Part shown: positions 9,301 to 15,715 of the stretch, piece after piece
Layout of the letters: the number at the start of each line of letters is the position of its first letter
Numbering within the stretch: the first letter of the stretch is position 1
Source: Actinoplanes sp. L3-i22
GTDB lineage: Bacteria; Actinomycetota; Actinomycetes; Mycobacteriales; Micromonosporaceae
Assembly (NCBI RefSeq): GCF_019704555.1
Contig: NZ_AP024745.1
Coordinates: 11,950,767 to 12,014,766, forward strand
DNA length: 64,000 nucleotides
Direction: 5' to 3'
The notes under the pieces: model-generated
Seen by the model: the letters and a program-made list of their open reading frames with translations, nothing else
Databases searched by the model: none
What the model was told of the DNA's origin: nothing
Program-made: the position numbers and the translations under genes

Positions 9301-10590
9301 GTCAGCGGAGGAAATGGAGCCGCGAACGGCTTCGGCGGCTATCGACGCGAGGCCGACCCGGCGACGGGTCCCGGGCCGGGCGGCGACTGGCGGGCCGAGC
9401 TCAACGGTGGCGGAAGTGCTGCCGCTCCGGTCTCCGGCGCGTCCGGGTATCGGGCTGCCGCGACTCCGGGTGGGGACTGGCGCGCTGATCTGAACGGCGG
9501 TGGCGGTGCTGCCGCCGGTGCCGCGGCTCCGGTCGCCGGGTATCGGGCCACCGCGGCGGCCGGTCCTGACTGGCGGGCCGAGATGGGCGGGGCTCCGGCC
9601 GCCGGGGCTGCGCCCACCACGATCACCACCGCGGTGCCGCCGGCCGGGGACTGGCGGGCCGAGATGAACGGCACCGTCACCGGCTCCGCGCCCGTGTCCG
9701 GTGCGGCCGGTGCCGGTTACCGGCCCGCCGCGGATCCCGGTGCGGACTGGCGGGCGGATCTCAACGGCACCGCTGCCGCGCCCGCCTCCGGGGCCGCCGG
9801 ATATCGCGCGGCCGCTGGGCCTGACTGGCGTACCGACATGAGCACGGCGCCGACGTCCGGCGCGGCTCCCGCTGCCGTGGCGCCCGTCTCCGGGGCCGCC
9901 GGTTACCGGGCTGCCCCGGGTTCGGCGCCCGAGGTCGGGGCCGACTGGCGGCGTGAGCTCGCCGCGCCCGGCGACGGGGATCCGCAGCGGTTCAGCACCT
10001 CGGACTTTCCGCCGTTCCAGCCGAGCGGCTCGGCCGCGGTCGCGAACGGGTCGAACCTGGCGTTGAGCGCCACCTCGGTGATCTCCACGGCCGGCGCGGG
10101 CGCGGCTCCGGCATCGATCGGCTCGCCCGGATCCGTTGAGGAAGACACGTCGTGGCCGCCTCGCCGCGGGGTGAGCAGCGCCCTCTTCGAGAACACCGGG
10201 TCCTACGAGCGGCGGCCGGTCAGCAGCGGCCTGCTCTCCGGCCAGCAGAACGACCTCCTCGACCCGGGCGATGAGGACGAGGCCGAGAAGTCGAACAGTC
10301 CGCTGGCGGCGGTCGGTTACACCATTGGCTGGTACGGGGTGCCGGTCGTGCTCTTCGTGATCGGCATCCTGCTGGTCAATACCGGACAGCGGGCGCACGC
10401 TCTGCAGACGCTGGCCAACGCCGCGCCGGAGTTCGGGATCTCGCTGGGACTGAGCATCGTGGTGGCGTTCGGGTTGCGCTTCGCCACGACCGCCTGGAAG
10501 TCGGCCAGCGTCGGGCTGGCCGCCGCGGTGGTGGGTGGCGGGTTGGCTACGGTGCTGGCCTCGGCCATCACCGGCAACAGCCTCAGCTGA
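6370..10590 (+). CDS. very large Trp-rich repeat protein with C-terminal membrane anchor
   Basis: Up to 1406 residues, mostly low complexity and probably disordered. Distinct repeat blocks are visible: TPSWQQ repeated around residues 213-265, RSAMP motifs around 600-660, tyrosine/glycine blocks such as GGYGAPEPD and RELPAG around 780-900, and about nine units around GDWRAELNGG at roughly 1004-1195. The last 95 residues hold three hydrophobic segments (GVPVVLFVIGILLV, GISLGLSIVVAFGL, VGLAAAVVGGGLATVLA), so the repetitive part is probably cytoplasmic or surface-exposed and tethered to the membrane. GTG at 6370 or ATG at 6403 could start it; neither has a good ribosome binding site. Long opposite-strand frames are shadows. 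I do not recognise a family. Confidence 0.8.
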   Translation: MDQREWDYGARMSRERRAAEAWPIPEPEIDESGTRWSALTDTGSMTPSPEALTWQRRADAWAQQSEVEPYTGGGGGQAIEPANRWSDVASTGRPAFPADGVGWRTQTSEWRATGARWRQTTEWRSSTGSHVWRSTTEAWEGGEGEGQSPAQAQSPDRPTISGTAWPTPALESGRESSREISSSWSETPSWQRDADPPGRAATTPVEQTWSSSSATPSWQQPSAPTPSWQQSAQTPSWQQPQQPPAPTPSWQQPAAPTPSWQQQPQQQRPADPWSTSTQTGGARSAESAAPSSSWDTGRRSPGENTTDVAGWDRSDGPGWQAGPRDDGRHFVREDDRAAWRRADDEWSTRRGRRRAPEPEVQPSGGSGWSSPAEGDEWSGHHDTGNIYAAGSPMADPGPPAPSWGSRSVRRDYEPDEAPRRGPAPDQSAAYGERGGQTPIQYGVRPVSSRRAAPDDRRAAPEEPPPGPGGPIGTGTASGGLPERQRGDGRRGRKPQRYNANPTNWREDTSSWDADEDSSNWTRDPDTGQWSRGDEDPRVLAWRAEAARREQMKQGETALPAEPGGPAGWDGGGRRGRRDDEATGPVGGMPGGPLPPAGMPDGPGARPRSAMPDSPAARQRSAMPAPRSAMPASPPAGGGWSNAGAMPGPATPRSAMPGGAPWNGADQPDPAASGRFRAEQQYGSGPYPAQRGASESYGAADPYAAAGSYGAGSAGGGSFGGADPYGNDNGGRRRAPEPEPEAWPGRQARRDDDYAAESWRQGPMPPRPRELPAGQSDWSEPGYGAQRELPAGRRAEERDPRQGGYGAPEPDGWAVREQRQQPGYGAPEPDRGPRQGGYGAPRQNGYDDTYGAPQPDRGGYAGQGWSDTRRVNGARELPPGNPSREPSYGMRELPAAPRKPAYGGQRELPGGPSPQPSQAAWSDQDPPGFEAETDRYGNPRRRDDRDDPPFGGGGGREPGDRRAPGAYDGVSADGGNGQVSGGNGAANGFGGYRREADPATGPGPGGDWRAELNGGGSAAAPVSGASGYRAAATPGGDWRADLNGGGGAAAGAAAPVAGYRATAAAGPDWRAEMGGAPAAGAAPTTITTAVPPAGDWRAEMNGTVTGSAPVSGAAGAGYRPAADPGADWRADLNGTAAAPASGAAGYRAAAGPDWRTDMSTAPTSGAAPAAVAPVSGAAGYRAAPGSAPEVGADWRRELAAPGDGDPQRFSTSDFPPFQPSGSAAVANGSNLALSATSVISTAGAGAAPASIGSPGSVEEDTSWPPRRGVSSALFENTGSYERRPVSSGLLSGQQNDLLDPGDEDEAEKSNSPLAAVGYTIGWYGVPVVLFVIGILLVNTGQRAHALQTLANAAPEFGISLGLSIVVAFGLRFATTAWKSASVGLAAAVVGGGLATVLASAITGNSLS

Positions 10591-10639
10591 CTCGGCGGCG
10601 GCGCCCTGCTGCCCTGCTTCACTCTTGGCGTCACTCCAC

Positions 10640-10732
10640 GAGCCTTGTCGCGCCCTGGCGGCCGATCCGCGAGCCTTGTCGCGCCCTGGCGGCCGATCCG
10701 CGAGCCTTGTCGCGCCTTGCCGGTCGATCCGC
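10640..10732. repeat. 31-bp tandem repeat, three units
   Basis: Units beginning GAGCCTTGTCGCGCC start at 10640, 10671 and 10702, exactly 31 bp apart; the first two are almost identical. They fill much of the gap between the repeat-protein gene and the HAD-like gene. No terminator hairpin stands out. Confidence 0.8.
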
Positions 10733-10864
10733 GGCCTGTCAGCCCCGCCGTGCGCTGCCGGCCTTTGCCCTTGCCACGCCCCAGCCGCGCCCTGGCCGGT
10801 CCTTCCCGCAGTCCTGTTGATCATGGGTGGAGCAGAGTTTGATGATGGTGATGAGGAGCAGTGG

Positions 10865-11368
10865 ATGAGTTCGGAGCCGCCGGTCTGGCTGCTCGACGTC
10901 GACGGCGTGGTGAACGCCTTTCGCGCCGGGTGGTACGCCGCGCCCAGTGTCGTGCAGGTCTACTCTGCGGCGGACGCCTATGACTACCGGATTCGCTACG
11001 AGCCCCGGCTGGTCGAGGCAATCCGGCGGATCCATGTCAGTGGGCAGGCGACGGTGACCTGGTGCACCACCTGGTGCAGTGACGCCGCAGCCTTGGAACA
11101 CGCATTTGACCTGCCGGAACTTCCTCGGGCCTTCAACGAGCCGGTGACCGGGACGGCGGCTTCTCAAGCCAAGCTCGCCGCCGCCCACCGAGTGATCGCT
11201 TCCGGTCGGCGCCTGATCTGGACCGACGACGTGGAGGTCGACCTGCACGCCGCCGTATGCGCGCCGTGGGCGGCCGACGGCCGTGCCCTGCTGATCAGCC
11301 CGAACGCCACGCGCGGCCTCCGAACCGAGCACCTGCACCGCATCGAGCGATTCCTCCAGCAACCCTGA
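10865..11368 (+). CDS. HAD-superfamily hydrolase-like protein
   Basis: 167 residues. The motif LLDVDGVVN at residues 8-16 is the nucleophile motif I of the haloacid dehalogenase fold. A second conserved segment, WCTTWCSDAA, gives a Thr/Trp motif II, and LIWTDDVEVD looks like the acidic motif IV. Similar short proteins are annotated as the HAD domain of Swiss-army-knife RNA-repair proteins, but substrate assignment here is only a guess. I chose the ATG at 10865 because AGGAG (10854-10858) sits six bases before it; an in-frame ATG at 10823 lacks such a site. Confidence 0.8.
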   Translation: MSSEPPVWLLDVDGVVNAFRAGWYAAPSVVQVYSAADAYDYRIRYEPRLVEAIRRIHVSGQATVTWCTTWCSDAAALEHAFDLPELPRAFNEPVTGTAASQAKLAAAHRVIASGRRLIWTDDVEVDLHAAVCAPWAADGRALLISPNATRGLRTEHLHRIERFLQQP

Positions 11369-11389
11369 CCGCCATGCCGGGCCCGGGCC

Positions 11390-11485
11390 GGCACGGCGGC
11401 ACGGCGGCACGGCGGCACGGCGGCACGGCGGCACGGCGGCACGGCGGCACGGCGGCACGGCGGCACGGCGGCACGGCGGCACGGC
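11390..11485. repeat. perfect 8-bp minisatellite, 12 copies of GGCACGGC
   Basis: Twelve uninterrupted copies of GGCACGGC (96 bp), 21 bp past the HAD-like stop. The unit length is not a multiple of three, so it is not coding selection that keeps it perfect. Such arrays change copy number by replication slippage. Confidence 0.97.
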
Positions 11486-11728
11486 ATGATGCAGGGCGGC
11501 AGCCCCGCGCGGAACAGGCCGGGCAAGCGCGGCAATCCGGGCGCTGAGCAGCGCAACTCCGGCCGCAACGCGAGCTGGAGCGGCACGAGACGAGGTAGCG
11601 CAGGCGCGGCGCGAGCTGGAACGACAACAAGACAGCGCGGGCAGCACGGGCAGCGCCGGGCGTGTGAATGGCGGCGCAGGCATGGCGTGGCGCGAGGGCG
11701 GCGCAGGCGCGGCGCGAAAGCGGCACGG

Positions 11729-11772
11729 CGCGAGGGCAGCACGGCGCGAGGGCAGCACGGCGCGAGGGCAGC
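11729..11772. repeat. 16-bp tandem repeat, 2.75 copies
   Basis: CGCGAGGGCAGCACGG at 11729-11744 and 11745-11760, then a 12-bp partial copy. It lies in the convergent gap before the rplI terminator. The sequence between 11486 and 11728 is purine-rich with looser echoes and no supported gene. Confidence 0.9.
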
Positions 11773-11795
11773 GACCTGGGGCTCGGAAAACACGA

Positions 11796-11826
11796 ACGGC
11801 ATGCCGGGACGAGCCCGGCATGCCGT
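11796..11826 (-). terminator. terminator of the rpsF-ssb-rpsR-rplI operon
   Basis: A perfect 13-bp stem, ACGGCATGCCGGG (11796-11808) and CCCGGCATGCCGT (11814-11826), with a 5-base loop. On the minus strand it is followed by TTCGTGTTTTCC. It sits 20 bases past the rplI stop. Confidence 0.9.
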
Positions 11827-11845
11827 AACGCGGTGGTGCGAGGAC

Positions 11846-12295
11846 TTACTTCGAGGGGACCACGTTCACCGGGAACGTAGCCGTGACCTCGGGGTGCAGC
11901 TTGACCTGAACGTTGTACGAGCCCGTGGTCTTGATGTGACCCGGCAGCTCGAGACGACGACGGTCCAGCGACGGACCGCCGGCGGCCTTGACCGCGTCGA
12001 CGATCTCGGCCGGGGTGATCGAGCCGAACAGGCGGCCACCGTTGCCGGTGCGCGCGTTCAGCGTGACCTTGAGGCCGGAGAGCTGCTCCTTGACCTCGGT
12101 CGCCTGGCCCAGGTCACGGATCTCGCGGGCCTCACGGGCCCGCTTGATCACGACGACCTGCTTCTCGGCGCCCTTGGTCCACTGGATGGCGAAGCCCTGC
12201 GGAAGCAGGTAGTTACGGCCGTAGCCGTTCTTCACCTCGACGATGTCGCCGGGCGTACCGAGGCCGGAGACCTCTTGCGTGAGGATGATCTTCAT
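11846..12295 (-). CDS. rplI: 50S ribosomal protein L9
   Basis: 149 residues, the usual length. The N-terminal domain carries the L9 signature MKIILTQEVSGLGTPGDIVEVKNGYGRNYLLPQGFA in its expected order (GDIVEVKNGY, then RNYLLPQG), followed by a charged linking helix and a C-terminal domain with GGRLFGSIT. It binds domain V of 23S rRNA near the L1 stalk. It is the last gene of the rpsF-ssb-rpsR-rplI operon, 14 bases from rpsR, with an AGGAGGGT ribosome binding site. Confidence 0.98.
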   Translation of the reverse strand: MKIILTQEVSGLGTPGDIVEVKNGYGRNYLLPQGFAIQWTKGAEKQVVVIKRAREAREIRDLGQATEVKEQLSGLKVTLNARTGNGGRLFGSITPAEIVDAVKAAGGPSLDRRRLELPGHIKTTGSYNVQVKLHPEVTATFPVNVVPSK

Positions 12296-12309
12296 TTGGG
12301 TGACCCTCC

Positions 12310-12549
12310 TCAGCGCGCCGTCGCCGTGTACGGCAAGAGCGCCATCTCACGGGCGTTCTTGACCGCGCGGGCGATCTGCCGCTGCTGCTGCGAGGTCACA
12401 CCCGTGACCCGGCGGGCGCGGATCTTGCCCCGGTCAGAGATGAACTTCCGCAGGAGCGCGGTGTCCTTGTAGTCGATGTAGGTGATCCCGTCCTTGTCGA
12501 GCGGGTTCACCTTCTTCTTCGGCTTGCGAAGCGCCGCAGCCTTAGCCAT
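12310..12549 (-). CDS. rpsR: 30S ribosomal protein S18
   Basis: 79 residues. It carries the conserved S18 core [19 protein letters not shown] and the [29 protein letters not shown] segment split across the C-terminal half. It pairs with S6 in the small-subunit platform. There are no cysteines, so this is the zinc-free form. It sits between ssb and rplI in the operon with S6, the conserved bacterial arrangement. Confidence 0.98.
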   Translation of the reverse strand: MAKAAALRKPKKKVNPLDKDGITYIDYKDTALLRKFISDRGKIRARRVTGVTSQQQRQIARAVKNAREMALLPYTATAR

Positions 12550-12586
12550 GTGCTCTAACTCCTGAACTCAAGATAAGCCCGAGGGC

Positions 12587-13174
12587 TTAGAAGGGAGGCT
12601 CGTCGTCGAACGAGGAGTTGTTGCCGCCGCCGCCGGAACGGTTGCCGCTGGAGGAAGCGGGCGCAGCCGTGGCCCAGGGGTCGTCGAAGTCGTTGCCACG
12701 ACCGCCACCACCACCGGTGTTACCGCCACCGCTGTTGCCACCACCGCTGAACTGCTGCCGGTTGCCGCCACCACCACCGGAGGCGCCGAAGCCACCCCCG
12801 CCGCCGGACCGGCTCGCCTTCTGCACCTTCGCCGTGGCGTAGCGCAGAGACGGACCGATCTCGTCGACCTCGAGCTCGATGACGGTGCGCTTCTCTCCCT
12901 CTTTGGTGTCGTACGTCCGCTGCCGCAGCCGGCCCTGCACGATCACCCGAGCGCCGCGCTGCAGCGACTCGGACACGTGCTCGGCGGCGTCACGCCAGAC
13001 GCTGCACGCCAGGAAGAGTGGCTCGCCGTCCTTCCATTCGCCCGACTGCCGATCAAGGGTCCGCGGGGTGGAGGCGATGCGGAATGAACAGACCGCCGCC
13101 CCCGATTGGGTGAAGCGCAGCTCAGGGTCGTTGGTCAGATTGCCAACCACCGTGATTACGGTTTCTCCAGCCAT
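12587..13174 (-). CDS. ssb: single-stranded DNA-binding protein
   Basis: 195 residues. The OB-fold occupies about residues 1-115 ([19 protein letters not shown], then [24 protein letters not shown]). A Gly/Asn/Ser-rich flexible linker follows, and it ends in the acidic tip DDEPPF that recruits replication and repair partners. The length and glycine-rich linker are normal for an actinobacterial SSB. It lies between rpsF and rpsR, as in other Actinobacteria. Confidence 0.98.
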   Translation of the reverse strand: MAGETVITVVGNLTNDPELRFTQSGAAVCSFRIASTPRTLDRQSGEWKDGEPLFLACSVWRDAAEHVSESLQRGARVIVQGRLRQRTYDTKEGEKRTVIELEVDEIGPSLRYATAKVQKASRSGGGGGFGASGGGGGNRQQFSGGGNSGGGNTGGGGGRGNDFDDPWATAAPASSSGNRSGGGGNNSSFDDEPPF

Positions 13175-13239
13175 GAAACTTCTCCTCGCCGCTCAAGTCG
13201 TTGACGCAAAGGGTCTCAGGACCCTCTGACAAAAACGCC

Positions 13240-13530
13240 TCAGCGGGTCTCGGGACGGATGACCTTGGTCCGCAGGATGGACTCGTTGAGCTTGAGCTGA
13301 CGGTCCAGCTCGACCACGGCCTCGGGCGTCGCCTGCAGGTCGATGACCGCGTAGATGCCTTCAGCCTTCTTGTTGATCTCGAACGAGAGCCGGCGACGGC
13401 CCCAGACGTCGAGCTTCTCCACCGAGCCACCCGCGGTCCTGATCACGTTCAGGTACTGGTCGAGCGACGGGGCGACGGTGCGCTCCTCGAGCGAAGGATC
13501 GAGGATCACCATGAGTTCGTAATGACGCAA
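13240..13530 (-). CDS. rpsF: 30S ribosomal protein S6
   Basis: 96 residues ([11 protein letters not shown] at the start, GVYAVID-like [18 protein letters not shown] in the middle). I place the start at a TTG at 13530, giving [10 protein letters not shown], the normal S6 N-terminus. The longest frame would start at a GTG at 13539, but that codon overlaps the AGGAGG ribosome binding site (13544-13539), whereas the TTG is eight bases after it. It is the first gene of the S6-SSB-S18-L9 operon and is preceded by two strong hairpins that may take part in autoregulation. Confidence 0.96.
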   Translation of the reverse strand: MRHYELMVILDPSLEERTVAPSLDQYLNVIRTAGGSVEKLDVWGRRRLSFEINKKAEGIYAVIDLQATPEAVVELDRQLKLNESILRTKVIRPETR

Positions 13531-13556
13531 GACATTCACCTCCTGTGGGCTGTACG

Positions 13557-13630
13557 GCCACGGAATTTCCGTGGCAGGAGGTCTTGTGTCGCACGCAGAA
13601 GAAAGCCGTGGGAGTCAACCGCCCCACGGC
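13557..13630 (-). promoter_or_regulatory. rpsF leader with two perfect hairpins
   Basis: A 9-bp palindromic stem, GCCACGGAA/TTCCGTGGC (13557-13565 and 13567-13575), lies just before the rpsF ribosome binding site. A second 8-bp stem, GCCGTGGG/CCCACGGC (13605-13612 and 13623-13630), lies further upstream. Known rpsF leaders can bind the S6:S18 complex through a CCG-containing structured element; the CCGTACAGCCC next to the first hairpin could supply one. That match is tentative. Confidence 0.5.
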
Positions 13631-13683
13631 AAACAGTCCGCGAACCGAGCCAGCATACCCAGCTGAGGCGCTGAGGCCCAAAA

Positions 13684-13715
13684 CGAAGACCCCGTCCGGG
13701 TGGACGGGGTCTTCG
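13684..13715 (-). terminator. terminator downstream of the gene at 13827
   Basis: A perfect 14-bp stem, CGAAGACCCCGTCC (13684-13697) and GGACGGGGTCTTCG (13702-13715), with loop GGGT, followed on the minus strand by TTTTGGGCC. It separates the upstream gene from the ribosomal-protein operon. Confidence 0.92.
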
Positions 13716-13826
13716 TCATGCAGAGCCGCGGGGCGTCCGGTCCGGTTCGTTGGGTGGGACCTGGGGAGGAACGACCACACCGATGAGGTGGACGCGGTCG
13801 CCCCGCGGAGCCTTACGAAGAGAATC

Positions 13827-14786
13827 TTACGCCAGATTTGACCGGGATGCACGTTGCGACACGATTGCCCGAATAGTCGCAGTCAGTACGCCGAGGGCGC
13901 AAACCATCGCGGTGAGCCCGAGCAGCCCGATCGGCCGGCTGGTGCGCAGCGGTCCGACCGACGCGACCGGCTCGGCGGCGGGTACCGCCAGCGGCTCGTC
14001 CAACTCCTGGGCGGGCGTGTCGAACAGGGCGGGTGGGGCCGGCTCGGCGGCGACCAGGCCGGCCGCCGGATCCTGCGCGGGCACCAGCGCCTTGCGCTCG
14101 CCGGGCGGCATTCCGGCGAACGTGGGGTCACTGCCGGCCGCCGTACGGGAAATCCGGTCTTTGATCTTGGATTTTGATCCGCCCCGCGGGGCCGCCGCGG
14201 CGCTGCTGGAAGCCATCGCCCCCGGCTCCCGATGCCGGGCGTGACCCGCGGTCTGTCCCGGTCGCGAACGCGGTGACCTGGTGTCCGGCAGCGCGGAGCC
14301 GGGCGCCGACGCGTGCGCCGGGGCGCCCGCGGCGATCGACGGCAGGCTGTCGGCGCTCGACCCGCCCGGCGCCGGGTCGGCGAACGTCGACGGCGTCGAC
14401 GGCACCGCGGTGACCAGCATCGGCAGCGGGTCGTCGGCGCCCGAGCAGTTCGGCGTGAGCCGGACCGGCGTGGTGCCCCGGCGGAACAGCACCTCGGCGG
14501 CGCCGTCCTCCGGAATCACCCCCCGGGGCTGGCCGGCCAGCTCCAGACGCGCGGCGTGCCCGGTCCGGTTGATCACGTGCAGGGTGCTCTCGGCGGGCAC
14601 GGTCAGCTTCTCCACGCTGGGCTTGGATCCGCAGGACAGACCGAGCACGCCACCGTCGAAGGTGACCCGCCGGCCGCTCGGCTCGACCTGGTCGGCGCTC
14701 GCCGTGCCGTTGACGAGCAGCGGCCCGCCGAAGATCAGGCCGCCCGCCACCAGCGCCGCCATCCGGTATCGGAACTGCCGCGACAT
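13827..14786 (-). CDS. secreted protein with C-terminal membrane anchor, unknown
   Basis: 319 residues. There is a clear signal peptide (MSRQFRYRMAALVAGGLIFGG, cleaved near TASADQ). A first domain of about 110 residues has two cysteines (LSCGSK and TPNCSG) and beta-like spacing, suggesting an immunoglobulin- or cupredoxin-like fold with one disulfide. A long Pro/Ala/Ser linker follows, then a C-terminal hydrophobic segment (GLLGLTAMVCALGVLTA) and basic residues. The topology resembles a wall-spanning anchored surface protein, although no LPXTG motif is seen. It is divergent from the endonuclease gene and ends at a strong terminator. Function unknown. Confidence 0.85.
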   Translation of the reverse strand: MSRQFRYRMAALVAGGLIFGGPLLVNGTASADQVEPSGRRVTFDGGVLGLSCGSKPSVEKLTVPAESTLHVINRTGHAARLELAGQPRGVIPEDGAAEVLFRRGTTPVRLTPNCSGADDPLPMLVTAVPSTPSTFADPAPGGSSADSLPSIAAGAPAHASAPGSALPDTRSPRSRPGQTAGHARHREPGAMASSSAAAAPRGGSKSKIKDRISRTAAGSDPTFAGMPPGERKALVPAQDPAAGLVAAEPAPPALFDTPAQELDEPLAVPAAEPVASVGPLRTSRPIGLLGLTAMVCALGVLTATIRAIVSQRASRSNLA

Positions 14787-14919
14787 GCGTATCTCCCCCG
14801 GGGTTCGCCGCCGGCCTGCACGGACAATCGGTCAAACGTGATCGATGGGGCTAACGACGCGGATCGGAGGCCGGTGACGCTCGCCAGAAAGTGTCGGACC
14901 GGCGTCGTAGGCTCGTCCC

Positions 14920-15693
14920 ATGCGCATCGGAGCCCATGTCGATCCCACCGACCCGCTGGCCGAGGCCGCCGCCCGCGGCGCCGAGGCGGTGCAGTTCTTC
15001 CTCGCCGACCCGCAGAAGTTCGACGACCCGCTGCCCCGCGAGGACGCCGAGCTGCTGCGAGCGTCCGAGGTGGACGTCTACATCCACGCGCCCTACCGGC
15101 TGAACCTCGCCTCGCTGAACAACCGGATCCGCATCCCCAGCCGCAAGCTGCTCATGACGCACGCCAGGGCGGCCGCCGCGATCGGCGCGAAAGGCCTGAT
15201 CGTGCACGGTGGGCACGTCGACGGCGGCGACCTCGAGGCCGGCTTCGCGAACTGGAAGAAGGCGTTCGAATACGCCGAGAAGGACGGCGGCTTCCCGCTC
15301 CCGATCCTGATCGAGAACACCGCCGGCGGCACCAACGCCTGCGCCCGGCGCTTCGACGACCTGGCCCGGCTGTGGGACGCGGTCGGCGGCTTCGGGGCCG
15401 GCTTCTGCCTGGACACGTGCCACGCCTTCGCGGGCGGGGAGGATCTGGTCGGCATCGTCGACCGGCTCAAGGCGATTACCGGGCGAATCGATCTGATCCA
15501 CGCAAACGACTCCAAGGGCGGCTTCGACTCGGGCCAGGACCGGCACGACAACCTGGGGAATGGAAAGATCGACCCCGAGTTGGTGGTCGCTGCCATCCGC
15601 GCCTCCGGAGCCCCGGCCATTGTGGAGACTCCGGGCGGGCTGGACGGGCAGCGCGCCGACATCGCCCTGCTGCGTGAGCGGTCGGGCGTCTGA
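14920..15693 (+). CDS. endonuclease IV-like AP endonuclease (TIM barrel)
   Basis: 257 residues. The frame MRIGAHVDPTDPLAEAAARG begins like endonuclease IV (IGAH), and the metal-binding motifs follow in order: IHAPYRLNLAS, GLIVHGGHVDGG, ILIENTAGG, FCLDTCHAFAGG, LIHANDSKGGF with DRHDNLG, and IVETPGG. These supply the His/Glu/Asp ligands of the three-zinc site that cleaves DNA at abasic sites. It is slightly shorter than E. coli Nfo (about 285). Naming it nfo is likely but not certain among xylose-isomerase-like relatives. Confidence 0.88.
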   Translation: MRIGAHVDPTDPLAEAAARGAEAVQFFLADPQKFDDPLPREDAELLRASEVDVYIHAPYRLNLASLNNRIRIPSRKLLMTHARAAAAIGAKGLIVHGGHVDGGDLEAGFANWKKAFEYAEKDGGFPLPILIENTAGGTNACARRFDDLARLWDAVGGFGAGFCLDTCHAFAGGEDLVGIVDRLKAITGRIDLIHANDSKGGFDSGQDRHDNLGNGKIDPELVVAAIRASGAPAIVETPGGLDGQRADIALLRERSGV

Positions 15694-15715
15694 CGTACCT
15701 GGTCCGGGGAGAGTC

